Assembly (NCBI GenBank): GCA_024226935.1
Contig: JAAELK010000244.1
Location: forward strand, 1 to 40,708
Source: Desulfobacteraceae bacterium
GTDB taxonomy: Bacteria; Desulfobacterota; Desulfobacteria; Desulfobacterales; Desulfobacteraceae
DNA length: 40,708 nucleotides
Direction: 5' to 3'
A program made the translations under genes and the position numbers. Every line of letters begins with the position of its first letter. The first letter of the stretch is position 1. Of this stretch, positions 32,703 to 40,708 are shown piece by piece. The notes below the pieces were generated by a model. The model saw only the letters and a list, made by a program, of their open reading frames with translations, did no database searches and had not been told where the DNA came from.

Positions 32703-35360
32703 ATGGAAAGTATCTTTAAGCTCGGCATACTATTATCAGTAATTGACAGGGTATCAGGCCCCAGCGCTTCGATTGGCCGTGGTATGACCGGCCTTCGCGG
32801 TAAAGTCATGTCCCTGGGGCCTGCATTTGATAAATTCAAAACCTATGGATTGATTGTTACCACGGTGGCGGCAGGGTTGTTGTCCGTGATGTCGGGAACG
32901 GTCATGGCCACGGTTGCAACACAAAAAGCCCTGGGTGAAGTGTCATCGGTTGGCATTGAAAACCTGCAAGCCCTGGAATCAGCCGCCACCGAATTTTCTG
33001 GCAAATGGGCAGGCACAACCAAAGCGCAGTTTATAGCGGCCTCCTATGATATCAAATCCGGTATTTCATCTTTGACAGATGAGGGTGTTGCAAAATTTAC
33101 AAGGCTTTCAGCCCTTACCGGCAAAGCCACCAAATCCACAACCGCGGCAATGACAAAATTGTTTGCTCTTGGTCACGGTATTTTCAGTCAAGACTTTATA
33201 AATGACGATGCATTTGGAAATCAATTTTCAGCAGCAATTTCAAGTGCTGTTAAACGATTCCGGACCGATGGTGACGATTTGGCACAAGGAATGTTCAGTA
33301 TTGGGGCTAACGCAAAAGCCATGGGGGTTAGCCTGGCAGAAGAATTAAGCATCATAGGAACGGCAAAATCAGCGTTTAATTCTGCATCGGAAGCCGGGAC
33401 TGCCTACAATGCATTTTTGGCGGGAGCTGTAAAAGCTCAAAAATCTCTTGGTTTAACATTCACTGATACAAATGGTGATTTGTTGCCCATGGTGGAAATT
33501 TTGGGACTATTAAAGGCCAAATATGGTGATCTTAATGCAGCTGAGATCGGAGAGATATCGAAGGGCTTTGGCAGTCAAGAAGCCACAAAAATAATCACTG
33601 CACTAATCCCCAAGACAACACAATTGAAAGCCAGTATTGAAGGGCTGAACGCTGACATGGCACAGGGTACTAATTTTACCGAACAAATGGCCATGGCCAT
33701 GAATAAAGATATCGGCTCTGGTATTGCACTTCTTTCTCAGCGATTCAGTAATCTTGTGGAAGTCATAGGCAACCAGCTTACTCCTATCCTAATTCCTTTA
33801 TTTACCTGGATCGGCAATATTATAAACTGGATAATCAAGTTTGCAGGAGAACATAAAATATTAACAAAAATTTTGGTGGTTGGAATCAGTGTTTTTGCCG
33901 TTGTCGTGTTTGTCCTGGGAGTGCTGGCAGCTGTGTTGGGGGCTGTGGGTTTGTTGGTTCCCCAGGTTACTGTGGGTTTTTCCATGGTAGGCAAGGCAGC
34001 ATTGTTCATGAAAACAGGTCTGTTGTCTGCTGTGGCTTCAACAAAGAGCTGGATACTTTGGCAACGTCAGGCACTTTTAACAAGCTTGTATTTTCATGGA
34101 GGTGTGATGGGACTTGCCCGGAGTCTTGCTACTTCTTTTTTAAGCGCCATTGGTGCTGCAATAACAGCCGTGTGGAGTTTTACTGTAGCTCTTCTGGCAA
34201 ATCCCCTAACATGGATCGTTGTGGGTGTGATCGCCCTGGGGGCAGCATTATATTTTCTATATCAAAAATTTGATATCGTAAAAAAAGGGGTGGATACAGT
34301 GCTGTACGGGCTTGGTTATTTACTGGGTGTTGCAATTAAATTCGGGCGTGGGCTATGGGAAGCAATCACCCACCCCATGGAATTTATCTCTTTTCTTTTT
34401 CATGCAGGAGGAGAAGCAATTGCTGGACTTATTGGCTGGTTCAAATCCCTGGTTCCTGCCATAAAATCCACTGCCAAGCTTTTGCTTTCAATCATGTTTC
34501 CCCCTTTAGCCATAGCGTTTAACTGGGATGCCATCAAAAATGGCGTAAAAAAAATGGTAGGCTGGATAAAAGGTATAATTCCCTCATTTTTTACATCTAT
34601 TTCCCGGGTAGGTGGATCGGCAATTAAAGGTCTTATAGGCTGGTTCAAATCCTTGGCACCCGCCATAAAATCCACTGCTAAGCTTTTGCTTACAATCATG
34701 TTTCCTCCCTTGGCCATAGCGTTTAACTGGGATGTCATAAAAAATGGGGTGAAGAAAATGGTAGCCTGGATCAAAGGCATGATCCCCAATTTTTTAGCAT
34801 CGGGAAAAGCTTTATGGGGAGCGTTTACGGGCGGGCTGAAATCCATGATCATGGCACCGGTTAATTTTGTAAAGTCCGGACTTTCTAAAATCCGGAACCT
34901 ATTACCCTTTTCCGATGCTAAAGAAGGGCCTCTTTCAACACTGACTTTGTCAGGGGTTAGGATGATGGAGACCATTGCAGCTGGTGTGCAATCGGCGGCT
35001 CCTGGACTTGTTAAAGGAGTGTCTGCCGCAATGGCAGGAGTTGCGGCTGTATCTGTTATCGGTGGCGGTATTCAGGCTCCTCCTGGACCGATTCTGCAAA
35101 ATCTGTCTTTAAATCCTCCTCAACTTAAACAGATTGCCGCAAAAAAAGATATTATACCTACCATCAAGTCAATGGGCAAAAAAGATACTATCCCTACCAT
35201 CAAGCCAATGGCCAAACAAAAGATTATACCTACCCCAAAGCCTGGGGATAAAAAAGTGTTCAATATTACAATCAATGGCTTGACCTTGCCCAATGTCAGT
35301 GATGCAGATTCTTTGCTTGCACAATTACAAAGACTTGCGGAGGGATACGATAATGACTGA
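32703..35360 (+). CDS. tail tape measure protein
   Basis: 885 residues, with hydrophobic segments around 385-440 and 480-520, typical of tape measures, and a helical N-terminal part. It sets tail length and is ejected with the DNA. A 68-residue unit is repeated (starting at 34425 and 34629: GLIGWFKSL, KSTAKLLL, MFPPLAIAFNWD). Three 12-residue units follow near the end (35145-35252, KD-IPTIK pattern). Its stop overlaps the next gene by 8 nt. Length times 1.5 Å suggests a tail of roughly 130 nm; this is an estimate. Confidence 0.88.
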   Translation: MESIFKLGILLSVIDRVSGPSASIGRGMTGLRGKVMSLGPAFDKFKTYGLIVTTVAAGLLSVMSGTVMATVATQKALGEVSSVGIENLQALESAATEFSGKWAGTTKAQFIAASYDIKSGISSLTDEGVAKFTRLSALTGKATKSTTAAMTKLFALGHGIFSQDFINDDAFGNQFSAAISSAVKRFRTDGDDLAQGMFSIGANAKAMGVSLAEELSIIGTAKSAFNSASEAGTAYNAFLAGAVKAQKSLGLTFTDTNGDLLPMVEILGLLKAKYGDLNAAEIGEISKGFGSQEATKIITALIPKTTQLKASIEGLNADMAQGTNFTEQMAMAMNKDIGSGIALLSQRFSNLVEVIGNQLTPILIPLFTWIGNIINWIIKFAGEHKILTKILVVGISVFAVVVFVLGVLAAVLGAVGLLVPQVTVGFSMVGKAALFMKTGLLSAVASTKSWILWQRQALLTSLYFHGGVMGLARSLATSFLSAIGAAITAVWSFTVALLANPLTWIVVGVIALGAALYFLYQKFDIVKKGVDTVLYGLGYLLGVAIKFGRGLWEAITHPMEFISFLFHAGGEAIAGLIGWFKSLVPAIKSTAKLLLSIMFPPLAIAFNWDAIKNGVKKMVGWIKGIIPSFFTSISRVGGSAIKGLIGWFKSLAPAIKSTAKLLLTIMFPPLAIAFNWDVIKNGVKKMVAWIKGMIPNFLASGKALWGAFTGGLKSMIMAPVNFVKSGLSKIRNLLPFSDAKEGPLSTLTLSGVRMMETIAAGVQSAAPGLVKGVSAAMAGVAAVSVIGGGIQAPPGPILQNLSLNPPQLKQIAAKKDIIPTIKSMGKKDTIPTIKPMAKQKIIPTPKPGDKKVFNITINGLTLPNVSDADSLLAQLQRLAEGYDND

Positions 35361-35916
35361 TGGGTATCTAAGTATAGAACACGGCCAGGTCAGCCTTGGC
35401 AATCAAATGGTGCCTGGAACTCTTGTTTCAATGAACATTGACGGGACAGTAAGATTTGATGATGCAAAAGTTGATAATCAGTCCGGAACAAAAAAGACTC
35501 CCATGGGTTGGGATGATTCGGCGATCAGCCTTGAAATGATGCTACAAAGTGATGACTCCGGCAATTGTTACGAAAAATTGTCAAAATTGAATAGCATTTT
35601 CAAAGGATTGGATAACAAGTCAAATCCCAAAATATATGAAATTATCAATGCACACACTCTATCCAGGGGAATTGATCAGGTTGTTTTCAAAGCTTTGGGA
35701 TCGGCTGAGACCAATGAAGATGATGTGATCTTGATCACTTTGGCTTTTGATGAACACAATCCCCCTCAAATTCCGGCAGAAGTCAGGGCTTCAGCAACTA
35801 AAACACAAACTCCTGCCACAGATACCGCCAGCAAAGAAGGAGAGGTGGCAGATGCCGTTGTCACAGCAGACACGATAAATCCTTTTGATGCTGGATTTAA
35901 AGAGGGGATAACATGA
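35353..35916 (+). CDS. baseplate/tail protein in the gp43 position
   Basis: 187 residues. The beta-rich first part (GYLSIEHGQVSLGNQMVPGTLVSMNIDG, MGWDDSAISLEMML) and Ala/Thr-rich tail fit a tube-initiator or baseplate protein. Mu has N (gp43) in this place, but N is 491 residues, so it is not a direct match. The ATG at 35353 overlaps the tape measure stop. Confidence 0.55.
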   Translation: MTDGYLSIEHGQVSLGNQMVPGTLVSMNIDGTVRFDDAKVDNQSGTKKTPMGWDDSAISLEMMLQSDDSGNCYEKLSKLNSIFKGLDNKSNPKIYEIINAHTLSRGIDQVVFKALGSAETNEDDVILITLAFDEHNPPQIPAEVRASATKTQTPATDTASKEGEVADAVVTADTINPFDAGFKEGIT

Positions 35917-36716
35917 TTACGGGCCTGAATACATATATCAAGATCGGTACAATTGAAATGTACAGAGTACCGGAACTTAAAATTATTTCCCATCGGCAGT
36001 ATCCTTTGACCAGGATGGAGATTACCTTGCCTGATCCTGGGGGGACGTTTTTTAGGACGTTAAGACCCGGCACCCCAATATCTGTCATCCTTGGATACCG
36101 GGACCAGGCCCAGGCTTTATGGGAAGGAACGCTTTTAAAAACATCCACTGGCCATAATATTGATCAGATCATTGTTAAAGCGGTTGGTCCTGAAAAGCCC
36201 TTAAGTGAAATTATGATCAAGCAGTCCTTTTATCGGGAAACTCCCGAGGCCATTGTAAAATATGCCATTAATCAGGCCGGTCTAAGCCCTGGCAGGATAG
36301 ATTCCCCAGGTGTGATTTTTCCCCGGTTTGTTGCATCCAATATCCCTGCCTGGCAAGTGGCAAGGCTTTGTGAGCAGACCTGCAAAAAAGCCTATGATGT
36401 TGATATGCGGCACTGGGCTTTATGGATGGGAAAAGACAAGAAAGTTAACTGGGGACCCTTTGATGAAGCAGCGGATATGCCGGTGATAGAGAACAATGCA
36501 AATTTGATCCGGCATTCTCCTGGAAACAATAATTCAGAGTTGTCCAGGATAGAAACTTTTATGCTGCCTCATCTGATGCACTCCATGAAGTTTTGGCTCA
36601 AAGATATTAAGCGAGGCATTGAAGCTGATTTGAGAGCTATCAAAGTGGTTCATGTCCTGAAGGACACCCGGGCTAGAACATTTATCAGCTACGGAGAAGC
36701 CTATGGAAGATATTGA
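35913..36716 (+). CDS. baseplate hub protein (Mu gp44 / P2 gpD-like)
   Basis: 267 residues with a beta-rich N-terminal half (MEITLPDPGGTFFRTLRPGTPISVILGY) and VARLCEQTCKKAYDVDMRHWALWMG, the pattern of T4 gp27-like hubs. It links the tube end to the spike. Shorter than Mu gp44 (379) but complete. Confidence 0.72.
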   Translation: MITGLNTYIKIGTIEMYRVPELKIISHRQYPLTRMEITLPDPGGTFFRTLRPGTPISVILGYRDQAQALWEGTLLKTSTGHNIDQIIVKAVGPEKPLSEIMIKQSFYRETPEAIVKYAINQAGLSPGRIDSPGVIFPRFVASNIPAWQVARLCEQTCKKAYDVDMRHWALWMGKDKKVNWGPFDEAADMPVIENNANLIRHSPGNNNSELSRIETFMLPHLMHSMKFWLKDIKRGIEADLRAIKVVHVLKDTRARTFISYGEAYGRY

Positions 36717-37446
36717 TTTAAAAGCCTTGCTGAAACGTGTTGTTGAACTTGTGATGCCGGATCTAAGATCCTATTACAGGGTAGTCCGTAAAGCCAGAGT
36801 TGTCAAAACCTACGCCAGTAACAGCCAGTATTGGGCCGATGTGCAACCGCTGCGTAATGATGACTCCATCGATGATACTGAGCCTGTTATCCCCAAAGTT
36901 GAAATTCCAGTTATCTGGGCAGGGCCTGACCGGGGCGTTGTCTGTCCCCCGGAAAAAGGGACCTATTGCGATCTTGAATATTATGACGGAGACCCCAATT
37001 TTCCCAGAATAAGTAATTTTAGATGGCATGGCGGCAAAGCGCCAGCGGTTGAAATCGGCGGGCTGACCATCCAGCGCGAGACAGGTACCCATATCAAAAT
37101 TGATTTTGAAAACAATATTATCCATGTGACCCCCGCCGATAAGCAAAACACTATTGGGAAAAACAAGGCCGAAAACATAGGCAAAAACTGGACGGTGGAA
37201 GTGGGCGGCCATGCCAAGATTAAAGCTACCGGGACAGCTACAATTGAAGCTCCTCAGATCAATATGATCGGCAATATGACTTCCGGCGGTGCAGGTGGCG
37301 CCACCGGCACAGCATCGGAAAAATGCAACAAAACCCAGACCGGCAACTTTACTCTGATTGGTAACTTCAATGTTACCGGCAATATCCATGCAACGGGTAC
37401 CATCATTGATGAGGACGGCAACACAGCAAATCATTCAGGACACTAA
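36703..37446 (+). CDS. baseplate spike protein (Mu gp45 / gpV-like)
   Basis: 247 residues. An N-terminal OB-like domain (VQPLRNDDSIDDTEPVIPKVEIPVIWAGPDRGVVCPPEKG) precedes a beta-helix made of short repeats (VGGHAKIKATGTATIEAPQINMIGNM) and a His-containing tip (NHSGH) that may bind a metal, as the HxH tips of P2 and phi92 spikes do. It pierces the outer membrane. Confidence 0.8.
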   Translation: MEDIDLKALLKRVVELVMPDLRSYYRVVRKARVVKTYASNSQYWADVQPLRNDDSIDDTEPVIPKVEIPVIWAGPDRGVVCPPEKGTYCDLEYYDGDPNFPRISNFRWHGGKAPAVEIGGLTIQRETGTHIKIDFENNIIHVTPADKQNTIGKNKAENIGKNWTVEVGGHAKIKATGTATIEAPQINMIGNMTSGGAGGATGTASEKCNKTQTGNFTLIGNFNVTGNIHATGTIIDEDGNTANHSGH

Positions 37447-37458
37447 TAAGGAGCTATG

Positions 37459-37884
37459 ATGACCGAAATATACGGACAGGACATCAAACTTGACAGCGGT
37501 ATGCAGGCCCTTGTTTCTGCTGGTGGCGAGCTGCTGTTAACACAAGATACTCAAACGGGTGTCCAGGACATCAAGTTGCGGCTTTTTACCCGCCTGGGCC
37601 AGCTTTTTTATGACAAGGAGTTTGGATCTTTGATTCATAACTGGATCAAAGAAGAAAATACTTTATCGTCCAGGATGGGATTTGAAGCTGAAGTATCCCG
37701 GCGTGTTTTGTTAGATGAGCGGGTCAAGCCTGGGACGGTAGATTGTTCAATTTTTGAATGGAATCCATCCGGCATAAAGGCAAAAGTATTCTGGGAATTC
37801 ATAAACGAAAATCACGTATATAATCTGGTGATAGAAACAAATTCAAAAATGGAAATGGTGATAAAAGATGTCAATCCCGGTTAA
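37459..37884 (+). CDS. baseplate wedge protein (Mu gp46 / T4 gp25-like)
   Basis: 141 residues in the gp25/gpW family: DTQTGVQDIKLRLFTRLGQLFYDKEFGSLIHNWI, which contains the typical core. The ATG at 37459 has AAGGAG 5 nt upstream, better placed than the ATG at 37456. It overlaps gp47 by 17 nt. Confidence 0.78.
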   Translation: MTEIYGQDIKLDSGMQALVSAGGELLLTQDTQTGVQDIKLRLFTRLGQLFYDKEFGSLIHNWIKEENTLSSRMGFEAEVSRRVLLDERVKPGTVDCSIFEWNPSGIKAKVFWEFINENHVYNLVIETNSKMEMVIKDVNPG

Positions 37885-39025
37885 TAAAACCCTTGAAGAT
37901 ATCAGGACAGAAATGTTTGCCAGAATCAATGAAGTCCAGGAAGAATACATTCAAAAAGGCTGGCTTCCTGCATTGTTGAATCTGAACAAAGGCATTATAC
38001 GGGGCATGATTGAACTCTGGTCCTGGGGCTTGTTTCAGTTATATAAATTTTTGATGATTGTTTTAGGACAAGCTTTCCCAGCATCCGCTACGGATCTGTG
38101 GCTTGATTTGCATTGTAAACAGGTTGGAATAGAACGCAAATCTGCAACAAAAACAATTGGTACAGTCTGGTTTTTAAGAGTTGATACAACAGGTAATGTT
38201 CCGATTCCTTCAGGCCGTATTCTTAAAACCCTGCCAGATGGGGCGGGTAAAGTTTATCGGTTTATAACCATGGAAGATGTTGTGATGACTGACGGCTTAA
38301 GTGCAGTGGCTGTCAAAGTCCAGGCAGAAAATACCGGGGCGGGAGCCAATGTTACAATGGGCCAGATCTCTGAAATTGTCACTGTGATAGACGGAATCGA
38401 TTCCGTTGAAAACCGGGCTGATTGGCTTGAAAGCGAAGGCACGGATCAAGAAAGTAATGAATCCTTATTTGCCCGGTACCAGCTCAAATGGCAGGAAGGA
38501 GCTGGATATACAAAATACGCTTATCAAGGATGGGCATTGAGTGTGGCGGGGGCTGAAGAGGTAGCTGTTCTTGATCAGCACCCCAGGGGCCAGGGGACTG
38601 TTGATGTCATTGTCCGGGGAACCGCCGGTGTGCCAACTCAACAGGTTCTTGATAAGGTAGCCACTGCCATTGAAGCTGTTCGGCACCAGAATGACAATGT
38701 CCAGGTTAGAGGGGTAACTCCGCACAATATCTTGATTGAAGGTACTTTGCAGTATAAACCGGGATATATCAAAGAAGAGATCCTTACCGCCGTGGATCAG
38801 CAGATCCGCGCATTATTTGATTATTCAGCAAAAGATAAGATCAATATCCCTTTTTCCATCGGTGAAGATGTGACGCTTGATCGTCTGACGGCAACGGCCA
38901 TGCAAGTGCCGGGGGTAAAATCAACGCCCTGGGCGCAACCTTTATCGGATACTGGTGTATCAAATGACGGTTTGGCTTTCCTTGAAACCCTAAATGTAGA
39001 TGCCGTGGAAGCATCGGAGGGCTGA
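37868..39025 (+). CDS. baseplate J-like protein (Mu gp47)
   Basis: 385 residues of the baseplate J family: FPASATDLWLDLHCKQVGIERKSAT, IPSGRILKTLPDG, AENTGAGANVTMGQI and ESNESLFARYQLKWQ are family landmarks. It forms the wedge with gp46-like and gp48-like proteins. Confidence 0.85.
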   Translation: MSIPVNKTLEDIRTEMFARINEVQEEYIQKGWLPALLNLNKGIIRGMIELWSWGLFQLYKFLMIVLGQAFPASATDLWLDLHCKQVGIERKSATKTIGTVWFLRVDTTGNVPIPSGRILKTLPDGAGKVYRFITMEDVVMTDGLSAVAVKVQAENTGAGANVTMGQISEIVTVIDGIDSVENRADWLESEGTDQESNESLFARYQLKWQEGAGYTKYAYQGWALSVAGAEEVAVLDQHPRGQGTVDVIVRGTAGVPTQQVLDKVATAIEAVRHQNDNVQVRGVTPHNILIEGTLQYKPGYIKEEILTAVDQQIRALFDYSAKDKINIPFSIGEDVTLDRLTATAMQVPGVKSTPWAQPLSDTGVSNDGLAFLETLNVDAVEASEG

Positions 39026-39029
39026 TTAG

Positions 39030-39596
39030 ATGGGTATTTTTTGGCAATATTTCAAAAAAACACTTCGATGGGCACCAATATGGGAAGATGGGCCTTTGTC
39101 TGCCCTGGTTAAAGGTGCATCTTTTACCCTTGATACGGCCAGAACATCTATTTTATGGATCAGAGATCAGTTTTTGCCGGAAAAATGTGATGAAGAATAT
39201 ATCCCCATGCATGCCCGAAGCCGGGGGATCGGGGTAAAGCATTACAGAGAAACCCATACCCAGTATCGCAACCGGGTGACCATGGCAAAGGTTTGGCATG
39301 AAAAAGGCGGCAAAAATACCGGGATAACTGAAATCCTTGATTATTACGGCTTTGAAGTTGTGATCTTAAATCTGAGAACAGAAGATGCGGACCGTTGGGC
39401 AGAATTTCGGCTTTATGTCCGGCCTAAATTTTGGATGATGGCAGAAGATTATGATCTGCTCACAGAAATTACAAACGAATATAAAGCTGCAAGTGCAAAG
39501 CTTGAAACCATTGTTGTTGAATTTGAATTAAACCAGGCTGTTTATACGGGCATAACAATACTAACTGCAACCCATCTAATGGTGGAGTGTAACTGA
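39030..39596 (+). CDS. baseplate gp48-like protein
   Basis: 188 residues. Position after J and before the fibre gene, size and CDEEYIPMHARSRGI/YRNRVTMAKVWHEKGG segments fit the Mu gp48 / P2 gpI type. GGAGG lies 10 nt upstream. It should tie fibres to the wedge. Confidence 0.7.
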   Translation: MGIFWQYFKKTLRWAPIWEDGPLSALVKGASFTLDTARTSILWIRDQFLPEKCDEEYIPMHARSRGIGVKHYRETHTQYRNRVTMAKVWHEKGGKNTGITEILDYYGFEVVILNLRTEDADRWAEFRLYVRPKFWMMAEDYDLLTEITNEYKAASAKLETIVVEFELNQAVYTGITILTATHLMVECN

Positions 39597-39606
39597 GGGG
39601 TAAAAT

Positions 39607-40708
39607 ATGGCAAGTTTTTCAGGTGGTGTAATAACAAATAAGGGAAAGGATCTAAAAGCTAAAACAGATACCGGTGTCACCCTTGAATTATTAAGAATTG
39701 TCATGGGTGATGGGGTCGTTACCCAGGGCACTGATACCAAGACTTTGAACAGCCTGGTCAATCAAGTCAAAGTGTTTGATATAAGCTCATTCACATTTTT
39801 GGGCTCCGGTCGAACAAGGATTCGGGCCAATTTATCCAATGCCGGACTTGTAACAGGTTTTTATGCAAAAGAAGTGGGATTGATTGCCAATGATCCGGAC
39901 GAAGGAGAGATTTTATATTCTTATGCGGCAGCTGATCCCGCTGATTGGATACCCCCCGAAGATGAAAGCTTTCAACAGATTTTTGATATAATCGCTCTCA
40001 CGGGAAACACAGAAAATATCACAATCTCATTAGATCCTAATGTTGCCAACCTCAGCCTGGCAGACATGCAGGATCATGAAGCTAAGCAGTTAGATCCCAC
40101 TGATACTGATACTGCCAAAGAAAAACACTTGTCTAACGCCCAGGCAAAAAAATGGGAGGATCATACAAAAAACAAAAGCAATCCCCATGCTGTGACAAAG
40201 GCACAGGTCGGACTAAGCAGCTTACCCAATGCAAAATCAGACTCCACTGGGTTGAGTGATTCAAACAGTCTTGCCACTTCCAAGGCTGTTAAGGCGGCTA
40301 ATGATTCGCTGAACACCCATAAGGCTTTGGTGGTTGATCCAAGTAGCACCAACACCGCCAAAGAAAAACACCTGTCCAACGCCCAGGCCAAAATCTGGCA
40401 GGATCATACAGCCAATAAAAGCAATCCCCATGCTGTGACAAAAGCACAGGTCGGATTAAGCAGCTTACCCAATGCAAAATCAGACTCCACTGGGTTGAGT
40501 AATTCAAACAGCCTTGCCACCTCCAAGGCTGTCAAGACGGTTAATGATTCGCTGAATACCCATAAGACTTTGCTGGCTGATCCAACCAGCACAACCACCC
40601 AAAGAGATAAACATCTGTCAAATGCCCAGGCAAAAAAATGGGAGGACCACACTGATGATATTAATCTGCACACACAAAATAATATTTTGATAAATGGGAA
40701 TTTCGATA
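39607..40708 (+). CDS. tail fibre protein, partial at window end
   Basis: 367 codons open to the edge with no stop. The first 150 residues match the tail-collar fibre N-terminal domain (MASFSGGVITNKGKDL..., VMGDGVV, AKEVGLIAN). Then come repeats with NKSNPHAVTKAQVGLSSLPN, the common phage fibre repeat. QAKKW-type unit starts lie at 40141, 40384 and 40627, exactly 243 bp (81 codons) apart. The C-terminal receptor-binding part is outside the window. It decides host range. Confidence 0.85.
   Translation, partial: MASFSGGVITNKGKDLKAKTDTGVTLELLRIVMGDGVVTQGTDTKTLNSLVNQVKVFDISSFTFLGSGRTRIRANLSNAGLVTGFYAKEVGLIANDPDEGEILYSYAAADPADWIPPEDESFQQIFDIIALTGNTENITISLDPNVANLSLADMQDHEAKQLDPTDTDTAKEKHLSNAQAKKWEDHTKNKSNPHAVTKAQVGLSSLPNAKSDSTGLSDSNSLATSKAVKAANDSLNTHKALVVDPSSTNTAKEKHLSNAQAKIWQDHTANKSNPHAVTKAQVGLSSLPNAKSDSTGLSNSNSLATSKAVKTVNDSLNTHKTLLADPTSTTTQRDKHLSNAQAKKWEDHTDDINLHTQNNILINGNFD
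40141..40686 (+). repeat. 243-bp direct repeats in the tail fibre gene
   Basis: Unit starts CAGGCAAAAAAATGGGAGGA (40141), a variant at 40384 and again at 40627. Most of the unit is identical between copies at DNA level, including GACTCCACTGGGTTGAGT. In-frame recombination between them would change fibre length. Confidence 0.85.

Larger units (their letters stand above)
9063..40708 (+). mobile_element. Mu-like transposable prophage, left end to tail fibre (right end outside window)
   Basis: Gene content and order match Mu-type phages: leftward repressor, rightward Ner-like gene, DDE transposase then MuB-like ATPase, gp16-like gene, endolysin, terminases, portal, Mu-F, protease/scaffold, capsid, sheath, tube, chaperone, tape measure, gp44 to gp48-like baseplate genes and fibre. 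The head and tail genes are open, which suggests a potentially intact phage, except for the split repressor. The left boundary is tentative, chosen at a TG dinucleotide followed by repeated motifs; transposable phages end in 5'-TG. The right end and any target-site duplication cannot be seen. Confidence 0.9.

Noticed and set aside
34400-34975. 191-codon minus-strand frame with an internal repeat
   Set aside because: Shadow of the duplicated part of the tape measure gene.
36763-37434. 223-codon minus-strand frame
   Set aside because: Shadow of the spike gene, which has a clear family pattern and overlap-coupled neighbours.
40141-40708. Diversity-generating retroelement or CRISPR array suggested by the repeats
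   Set aside because: No reverse transcriptase or template/variable pair is present, and the 243-bp units are coding fibre repeats without spacers.

Overview
The window is a bacterial chromosome segment of moderate GC content. Its proteins look like those of sulfate-reducing Desulfobacterota (Desulfobacter-like relatives); this rests on general protein flavour and is inference, because no rRNA or other phylogenetic marker is present. About 9 kb of host DNA is followed by the left three quarters of a Mu-like transposable prophage that runs off the right edge.

Host part (1-9060). A canonical-looking sigma70 promoter (406-434) precedes a tight four-gene plus-strand operon: an enlarged DapF-like cofactor-independent epimerase with both catalytic cysteines, a protein fusing two extracytoplasmic sensor-like domains to an MFS transporter, a 530-residue protein I do not recognise, and a class I SAM methyltransferase. 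Overlapping ends suggest co-translation. An epimerase, an exporter-like carrier and a methyltransferase together suggest an amino-acid-derived small molecule that is made and moved, but the product is unknown. Two tandem minus-strand genes encode paralogous secreted ABC-type substrate-binding proteins with no permease or ATPase beside them.

Prophage early region (about 9063-19670). Leftward: a 77-aa protein and a repressor-like gene split by a -1 frameshift at a run of ten A. Rightward: a Ner/Cro-like regulator, a Bro-N protein, several small unknowns, an IclR-type HTH protein, a 305-aa HTH/coiled-coil protein, the DDE transposase (MuA-like), the MuB-like AAA ATPase, small zinc-ribbon proteins, a DUF3164-like protein, a GemA/gp16-like protein and an HTH protein, closed by a strong terminator. 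A minus-strand zinc-ribbon gene with its own divergent control region interrupts this operon and looks like a moron. A 17-25 bp palindrome occurs as a 66-bp-spaced pair both left of the repressor and inside the 305-aa gene.

Prophage late region (19782-40708). This follows Mu order: amidase endolysin, small membrane protein, gp26-like protein, small and large terminase, a portal/Mu-F fusion, capsid protease with an in-frame internal scaffold start, decoration protein, major capsid, head-completion and tail-terminator proteins, sheath, tube, tail-assembly chaperone with a textbook -1 frameshift, tape measure, baseplate hub, spike, gp46/47/48-like baseplate proteins, and a tail fibre with exact 243-bp repeats that is cut by the window edge. 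The right end of the prophage is outside the window.

Most novel points: the paired palindromes and their link to the 305-aa protein, the A10-split repressor, the sensor-MFS fusion operon, and the cassette-like antisense zinc-ribbon gene.
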